A stretch of 64,000 nucleotides of DNA from Bacteroidales bacterium (GTDB lineage Bacteria > Bacteroidota > Bacteroidia > Bacteroidales > UBA932), in the NCBI GenBank assembly GCA_028724885.1, contig JAQYTJ010000018.1:42192-106191 (forward strand), read 5' to 3'. Under the pieces are notes generated by a model. That model ran no database searches, had not been told where the DNA came from, and saw nothing but the letters and a program-made list of their open reading frames with translations. A program made the position numbers and the translations under genes. Below, piece by piece: positions 58,135-64,000 of this stretch; within the stretch, counting starts at the first letter, position 1; each line of letters begins with the position of its first letter.

Positions 58135-59103
58135 ATGTTGCAAAGATTTGCGGATTGGATGGCATTCGGGATATTCGGTCTCGAACCGGCATCCAAGTGG
58201 GGCGATGCCTTAAGTTTTTTCATCTATGACAGCATAAAGATTCTGCTGCTCTTGTTCATCATAAGCGCGATCATGGGCATAATCAATGCCTATTTGCCGG
58301 TAGGGCGACTGCAACGATATTTGGCGACGCACAAAATGTTTGGGCTGCAGTATTTCCTTGCCTCGCTTTTTGGGGCGCTGACCCCGTTTTGTTCCTGTTC
58401 CTCCATTCCGCTTTTCATAGGTTTCGTAAAAGGTGGAATTCCTCTAGGAGTAACATTTGCGTTTCTCATCACTTCCCCGTTGGTAAATGAGGTGGCTTTG
58501 GCAATGTTTCTTGGATCTTTCGGAATAAAGATCACTGTAGTCTACGTGGTGAGCGGCATTTTGCTAGGCATGGTTGGCGGGGTGATTCTAGGTAAGATGA
58601 ATCTGGAGCTGCTACTATCGGATTGGGTGAAGAATATCCAGCGTCAGAGCGAAATGCGCACCGAGGAGTGGGAAGAGGAAAATCTGTCGTTCAGGAAACG
58701 GCTGCCGGGGATTCTGAGTGATTCCTGGAGCATTGTACGCGGAGTGCTGGCGTACGTGCTGATCGGCATTGGCATCGGGGCGGTGATGCATGGTTTTGTA
58801 CCGGAGGGGTTTTTCGCGCAATATATGGGCAAGTCCAATCCGTTTGCCGTGCCGATTGCTACGATTCTGGCGGTGCCGATGTATGCGAATGCTGCGGGAG
58901 TAGTGCCTATCATGGAGGTATTCGTGGCAAAGGGCATTCCCATTGGGACCGCCATTGCTTTCATGATGGGCGTCGTCGGACTTTCTGTTCCAGAAGCTGC
59001 GTTGCTGAAAAAAGTCATGACCTGGAAGCTCATAGGAATATTTTTCGGCGTTGTTACAGCGTGCATCATAGTCTCCGGATATTTGTTCAATGCAATATTG
59101 TGA
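58135..59103 (+). CDS. Permease (ArsP/DUF318 family)
   Basis: ALTPFCSCSSIPLFIGFVKGGIPLGVTFAFLITSPLVNEVALAMFLGSFG; ~8 TM. Confidence 0.9.
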   Translation: MLQRFADWMAFGIFGLEPASKWGDALSFFIYDSIKILLLLFIISAIMGIINAYLPVGRLQRYLATHKMFGLQYFLASLFGALTPFCSCSSIPLFIGFVKGGIPLGVTFAFLITSPLVNEVALAMFLGSFGIKITVVYVVSGILLGMVGGVILGKMNLELLLSDWVKNIQRQSEMRTEEWEEENLSFRKRLPGILSDSWSIVRGVLAYVLIGIGIGAVMHGFVPEGFFAQYMGKSNPFAVPIATILAVPMYANAAGVVPIMEVFVAKGIPIGTAIAFMMGVVGLSVPEAALLKKVMTWKLIGIFFGVVTACIIVSGYLFNAIL

Positions 59104-59145
59104 TGGTCGGGAATTGCCAACGCAATATTCCGCATCGGGCTTCTG

Positions 59146-59690
59146 TCAGTACCAGGGAAGCCCGTACGCAGGCGGCGGAAGATAAATTATGATGCTTTGA
59201 ATTTTCTGCAATCCCTGTTCTATGTCCTTGATGATGTCGGAGACATCCTCTACTCCCACCGAAAGCCTGATAAGGTCTTGGGCTATGCCAGCTTCACGGA
59301 GATGCTCGTCTAAAAGCTGCCTGTGGATATGGCTGGCATGATGGAGAACGCATGAACGTGCTTCCGTAAATCTCGTTTGAAGACACGATGTGGTCTCCGG
59401 CTCCGAGTATGTTGATCGCGGCTAAGTAATGCGCCGCGTGGCTAGAATATGTCAGCAATGCTCCGCCTCTGCTCTCAAGCTCAGCTATCTTTTCAGTTAC
59501 GGCATCGTTGATAGGGTTCTGGAGACGAGTATAAAAATACCCGTCCTTCTTGAGGTCGAAGATCATCGCCATCTCTTCGCTGTTATCGTACTTGAATGTT
59601 GTGCTTTGGATGATTGGGAGCTCGACAGGCTCACCATTTTTTCGGCTCGTACCCTGCCAGTATTCAAAGTGCAGTTTAACATGTTCGTTG
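59146..59690 (-). pseudogene. O-acetylhomoserine sulfhydrylase (MetY-like) pseudogene, internally deleted and frameshifted
   Basis: Minus strand reads HFEYWQGTSRKNGEPVELPIIQSTTFKYDNSEEMAMIFDLKKDGYFYTRLQNPINDAVTEKIAELESRGGALLTYSSHAAHYLAAINILGAGDHIVSSNEIYGSTFMR, then in another frame HHASHIHRQLLDEHLREAGIAQDLIRLSVGVEDVSDIIKDIEQGLQKIQSIIIYL. Confidence 0.88.
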
Positions 59691-59807
59691 TATATATGTC
59701 ATGAAAATATACTCTTTTTTATCTCTATTGGAAGCATTTCCCATGTAAGAGTTTTTGCATTTAGGCTTGAAATAGCGTAATTTTATACAGCTGTAGAAGA
59801 AATTATC

Positions 59808-60866
59808 ATGAAAAGTAAATATCAGAGCATCGGATTAATGTCTGGCACGTCCCTAGATGGGCTTGATGTCTGCTGTGCGACCTTCACTAGGAGGAAGCAG
59901 GGGTGGGGCTTCAACATTGATTGCGCAAAGGTTTATGAATATTCCGACGAGCTGTGCCGGAAGCTTGGAACTGAGGCGCAGAATATGAGTGCAAAGGATT
60001 TTTGCGCACTTCATAGCGAATATGGCTTCTTTCTAGGGGAGAGGGTCAATGATTTCATCAAAGAGTACGGCGTGAAGCCAGATCTGATTTCTTCTCACGG
60101 ACACACGATATTTCACGAGCCTGTAAAGAAGCTGATGTGCCAGATTGGGGATGGGGCTGCGATTGCTGCCGTGACAGGGATTCCTGTGGTGTCTGATTTC
60201 CGCCGGTTGGACATAATGTTGGGCGGCCAAGGTGCTCCGCTGGTACCGATAGGGGACAGGCTGCTTTTCGGTGAATATGATTACTGCCTGAATATAGGAG
60301 GCTTTAGTAATATATCGTATGAATCTTCCGAAGGGAGGATTGCTTTCGATGTCTCTCCTGTTAATTACGTGATTAATCATTATTGTCGCCAGATTGGAGT
60401 GGCCTTTGACAAAGATGGAGAAATCGCTAGATGCGGCTGCGTGAATAAGGAAACGCTAAAAGTCCTTGACGACCTGCAATATTATCATCATAAGCCTCCG
60501 AAGTCACTTGGCCGCGAGTGGGTTGAGAATAACATATTCCCAATCCTGGATTCATCCGGACTGTCAATTGAAGACAAGCTCCGAACTTTCTACGAGCATG
60601 CTGCAATACAGCTTTCCAAGGTCACTCAGCCAGGACGAAGCCTTTTTATAACAGGCGGAGGCACTTATAATAAGTTCTTGATTTCCAGAATATCCGAACT
60701 CTCCAAAGACGAAATCATCATACCCGACAGCCAGGTAATTGAATATAAGGAAGCTCTGATTTTTGCCCTTCTAGGCATCATGTACATGGAGAATCAGCCA
60801 TCATGCTTATCCTCCGTCACAGGTGCTACCCACGACAACATAGGAGGCATGCTTTTCAAGATTTAA
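59808..60866 (+). CDS. anmK: Anhydro-N-acetylmuramic acid kinase
   Basis: YQSIGLMSGTSLDGLDVCCATF...HGHTIFHEPVKKLMCQIGDGAAIAAVTGIPVVSDFRRLDIMLGGQGAPLVPIGDRLLF...NIGGFSNIS. Confidence 0.93.
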   Translation: MKSKYQSIGLMSGTSLDGLDVCCATFTRRKQGWGFNIDCAKVYEYSDELCRKLGTEAQNMSAKDFCALHSEYGFFLGERVNDFIKEYGVKPDLISSHGHTIFHEPVKKLMCQIGDGAAIAAVTGIPVVSDFRRLDIMLGGQGAPLVPIGDRLLFGEYDYCLNIGGFSNISYESSEGRIAFDVSPVNYVINHYCRQIGVAFDKDGEIARCGCVNKETLKVLDDLQYYHHKPPKSLGREWVENNIFPILDSSGLSIEDKLRTFYEHAAIQLSKVTQPGRSLFITGGGTYNKFLISRISELSKDEIIIPDSQVIEYKEALIFALLGIMYMENQPSCLSSVTGATHDNIGGMLFKI

Positions 60867-61016
60867 TATATTATCTGGATCATTTAGCTGTTTCGAGAAA
60901 ATATCCTTGCTTGCTCATTGCCTCAGAAGGTTGTTCATTCTTTATGTTCAATATTGTCAAAGGGGCCGATTCACAGTCACTATATGGTTGATGATGCAAG
61001 AATGACTGTAAGGATA

Positions 61017-61671
61017 CATGGAAATGTATCTCCGCGAAGAAATCCTGGACGAGGCCTCTGTCTAGGATGTCGAGGCTTTTGATCAGTTCATGGAGGCCGC
61101 AGCCATTTCGGACGGTGAGATGATCAATTATTCCAATATCGCCAGCGACTGTAGAGTTGCGGCGATTACCGTCAAGGCCTACTATCAAATACAGAAGGAC
61201 ACTTTGATGGGATACGAGATTCCGGCCTACGCGAAAGTGGTCAAGAGGAAGATGGTCCAGGATCCCAAGTTCTATTATTTTGATGTAGGTCTAACAAATT
61301 ATCTGATGGGTAGGCATCGCCTCAGGCGCGGCTCCGACGATTACGGGCACGCCTTCGAGCACTTTGTCATGCAGGAATTAATGGCCTATCGTGGGTATTA
61401 TCGCCGCCGTGAGAAGATTTCCTACTGGCACACCTATAACAATCAGGAAGTGGATGCCATCATCGGATACGCTAAGGTGGCCATCGAAATCAAAGCCAGC
61501 GAGGAGGTGAAGACCCACCACAAAAACGGGCTGAACTCTTTTAAGGAAGATCATCCTGATTGCCGGTTGATCCTTGTCTCTCTTGACCCTATAACGAGGC
61601 CTTCCGGAGAGATAGAACTCATTTATGTGGACGATTTCCTGAAGGTGCTCCGGAACTGTGAAATCTTCTAA
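61017..61671 (+). pseudogene. Truncated DUF4143-type ATPase: C-terminal part only, with an in-frame stop
   Basis: Frame reads MEMYLREEILDEASV*DVEAFDQFMEAAAISDGEMINYSNIASDCRVAAITVKAYYQIQKDTLMGYEIPAY...VGLTNYLMG; no N-terminal AAA domain before it. Confidence 0.8.
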
Positions 61672-61993
61672 TAACACTATGGCATCTGTAAGCAAATTGA
61701 AAACAATGGATCTTCCAGAACGAACTGCTTGCCTTCGCTCTCCCCAAGATTGAGAATTGGAAAGACCGGCTGAGCGTGAACCTGGTATTCATCCATATCT
61801 AGCCCGAAAGTGCCCACGTAATCAGCAATGTCGCTGGAACTGGGCACCATCGACCAGAATGATGGCGTACACCCAGTGGATAGAGGTGTACGGGGTGGGC
61901 ACCGGTGGACAATGGTGGACAGTTGTATGGCTTGTTGAGACTGAATTCGGTCACGTCGCGGGAAATGCGTAACTTTCGCAAAATTTGAATTAT

Positions 61994-62797
61994 ATGAAGA
62001 AACTGGAGAGATATTCAAAGAAATGGTGGTTCTTCGCCCTCCTGCTATTAGCACAGTTTATATTTCCACCCATTGTGAGCCGTAACTTTGACTCGCAGGA
62101 TATATCCCGTATGGTGTATGTAACGCTTGGCAATGCGCCACAGTGCCATCTGGGCAACCTCAACATTGTGTTTCAGTCGCTTTCTCTGCTTATTCTTATT
62201 CTGCTTTTCGTATTCAAGAACAAAATGCGTACGGCATTCAATGCGTATGTCGCGGTTTCCTATTTAACAGTCGCCTTTATCCAGAACATGGCTGTAACGG
62301 AACAATACGGATTCAGCATAGTGACCGTGAATCTGGTGATGTTTCTGTTTGTGGCTTATGTATGGATTAGGGAGACATTGCGTCCGGAGAACAATTACGT
62401 CTTCAGCGGTTTCAAATGGAAATATGCATGGATGATTGTTCTCGCTATATTTGCCTATTGGTTCCCGTTTACGCCTCAAGGTAAGCTGGACTTTAATCCT
62501 CTGCACTTCTTCGCTAACAATACAGCTACTGCATATTGTATGATGACACCGGCCTTCTTGACAATTTTGACGCTGAATCTTCCCAATGTGAACATCGTAA
62601 CATACAGGATTACAGCAATAATTGGCTTCATCATCGGTATCTACAATATGTTCAACTTCTTCAACCCGTATACAGTCTGGCTTGGAGTCGCCCATATTCC
62701 ATTGTTCTTAATTTCGCTTTACTGTGCAATCCTCAGTTACAGATTTGCGGCACCAATGAATGGAGAAAATATTCCAATCTATCGACCTGAAAACTGA
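61994..62797 (+). CDS. Hypothetical polytopic membrane protein
   Basis: Intact 268-aa ORF with about seven hydrophobic segments; family not recognised. Confidence 0.65.
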   Translation: MKKLERYSKKWWFFALLLLAQFIFPPIVSRNFDSQDISRMVYVTLGNAPQCHLGNLNIVFQSLSLLILILLFVFKNKMRTAFNAYVAVSYLTVAFIQNMAVTEQYGFSIVTVNLVMFLFVAYVWIRETLRPENNYVFSGFKWKYAWMIVLAIFAYWFPFTPQGKLDFNPLHFFANNTATAYCMMTPAFLTILTLNLPNVNIVTYRITAIIGFIIGIYNMFNFFNPYTVWLGVAHIPLFLISLYCAILSYRFAAPMNGENIPIYRPEN

Positions 62798-62824
62798 TGC
62801 CCCCTTACCCTTCATACCTGGACC

Positions 62825-63037
62825 TCAGCATATAAAGAAGCGCTGATGGCGCTGTGCAATGCTGTGGACAGGACTGTCCTGTCGGACCGGTTGCCGTATC
62901 CTTATACTGAGGCGGTGCAGCAGACGTGCGGGATTGCTTTTGGAGAGCTTGGCCTTGGCCGTATTACGGCTACAGTGTTTGAGAGGAAGGGTCAGATGCA
63001 AAACCCTGTGTTTAAGAGCAAAATCATGAATACGTGA
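62825..63037 (+). pseudogene. Possible C-terminal gene fragment of unknown family
   Basis: Open frame KEALMALCNAVDRTVLSDRLPYPYTEAVQQTCGIAFGELGLGRITATVFERKGQMQNPVFKSKIMNT* looks protein-like but has no convincing start. Confidence 0.35.
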
Positions 63038-63057
63038 GTGCCTCCCCGATTGTGCCA

Positions 63058-63325
63058 CGGGTTCGGCGGACGAATCCTCCGGGCGGATCCCAACCAGAGA
63101 GCCATTGCAAGAGCATATCCGTCTCTGGAAGTGACTTGCTATGTGGTGCGTCATGCTTTTGCCGCGCGAGGTAGTGTGGCCCTGGAGTGGCCGTAATTGA
63201 TGTGGGTATACAAACACCCATGATGACATGGAGGGGGTTTGCATGGCAAACCGAACTAGAGAGCATTGTACATTATAATGGTTCGCGTGGCAAAAGCATT
63301 CGGACTGATATCCGCTCATTGGTTG
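63058..63325. repeat. Dispersed ~260-bp element, copy B
   Basis: ATGCTTTTGCCGCGCGA (63153-63169) / TCGCGTGGCAAAAGCAT (63283-63299); also internal hairpin GGTTTGC-ATG-GCAAACC. Confidence 0.75.
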
Positions 63326-63350
63326 CAGTATTACAAAATAACTGCCCCGT

Positions 63351-63530
63351 TCATCCTGACGAAAGTCAGGATCTATATTATCGAAGGCCTAGATCCTGAA
63401 ACAAGTTCAGGATGACGTGGCGAGTTGTTCGGGACGACGGGGAGTACAGTTCAGGATGACGTGGCGAGTCGTTCGGGACGACGGGGAGTACAGTTCAGGA
63501 TGACGTGGCGAGTCGTTCAGGATAACGGAA
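63351..63530. repeat. REP-like palindromes plus tandem ~44-bp repeat (about 2.8 copies)
   Basis: Unit AGTTCAGGATGACGTGGCGAGTCGTTCGGGACGACGGGGAGTAC, preceded by ATCCTGACGAAAGTCAGGAT and AGATCCTGAAACAAGTTCAGGATGACG. Confidence 0.93.
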
Positions 63531-63771
63531 GTGTTTGGATAGGATGGCGATTAATAAGTGATCACTTACTTTAATTCGAGCATGTGTCTAAAAGGACAAT
63601 GAGAGTGTTCTCTATTCCGGAACCCGTGTTACCCTCTGAGGATCGTTCGTTTCAAGGTGATCACATACATTCTTTAACACAGGGTTTTGCATCTACCCGA
63701 TGGGGGTGGGTGTGTGGATAGGAGCAGATTCAAAAAAAATGGCTCACAAATAGATTGCAAGCCATTTTCCG

Positions 63772-63844
63772 TGGAGCATAGGAGGATCGAACTCCTGACC
63801 TCAAGATTGCGAACCTTGCGCTCTACCAGCTGAGCTAATACCCC
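63772..63844 (-). tRNA. tRNA-Ala (CGC)
   Basis: 73-nt cloverleaf; acceptor GGGGTAT/ATGCTCC with G3:U70, anticodon loop TTCGCAA, T arm AGGAG-TTCGATC-CTCCT. Confidence 0.92.
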
Positions 63845-64000
63845 ATTTACCTTGCAAATATAGCAAGAACTTGCGTAATAATGGCAGAATGAGGGCAAAA
63901 TATGATAAGTGGTTGGTACTTATACCATTTTTGTGTTACCCCGCCATATTTCTAATTTCGGCAGAAATAGCCGTATATGGTGGGTATCAGAGAAAGAATT

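Noticed and set aside
61757-62054. Short ORFs in 61680-61980
   Set aside because: Low-information frames between a pseudogene and an intact membrane gene; no family resemblance that could be defended.
63400-63530. 44-bp repeats considered as CRISPR
   Set aside because: Repeats are back-to-back with the same sequence throughout; no spacers.

Overview
This 64-kb window comes from a Bacteroidales-type chromosome (inferred from SusC/SusD, FecR/DUF4974, DUF4476, LytTR and CutC-type genes). Most of it is ordinary core sequence: ftsH (partial), a CusBCA-type metal efflux locus plus a ZIP transporter, nfnAB-like oxidoreductase, hrpB, a lipid-A/glycan sugar-modification cluster, trmO, a GH3 glucosidase, cutC, purN, menG/menA, tRNA-Ser, metX-thrA, anmK, an ArsR/permease/thioredoxin cassette and tRNA-Ala. 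The best leads are: (1) a ~9-kb sigma/FecR/SusC/SusD/DUF1735/endonuclease-phosphatase locus bounded by a perfect 77-bp direct repeat that includes the 3' end of thrA, with no recombinase inside, which looks like a cryptic island; (2) the word GAATAT, hand-counted at about 190 copies on both strands against roughly 34 expected from base composition, in all frames and often at start codons, and thinner inside that island; (3) two diverged copies of a ~260-bp non-coding element with a long-range inverted repeat showing compensatory changes; (4) two tandem arrays with a shared 22-bp periodicity built on a TTCAGGATGACG core. Two clear pseudogenes and one possible one (MetY, DUF4143 ATPase, ABC ATPase tail) mark decay zones. 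All calls are from reading by eye; no searches were run.
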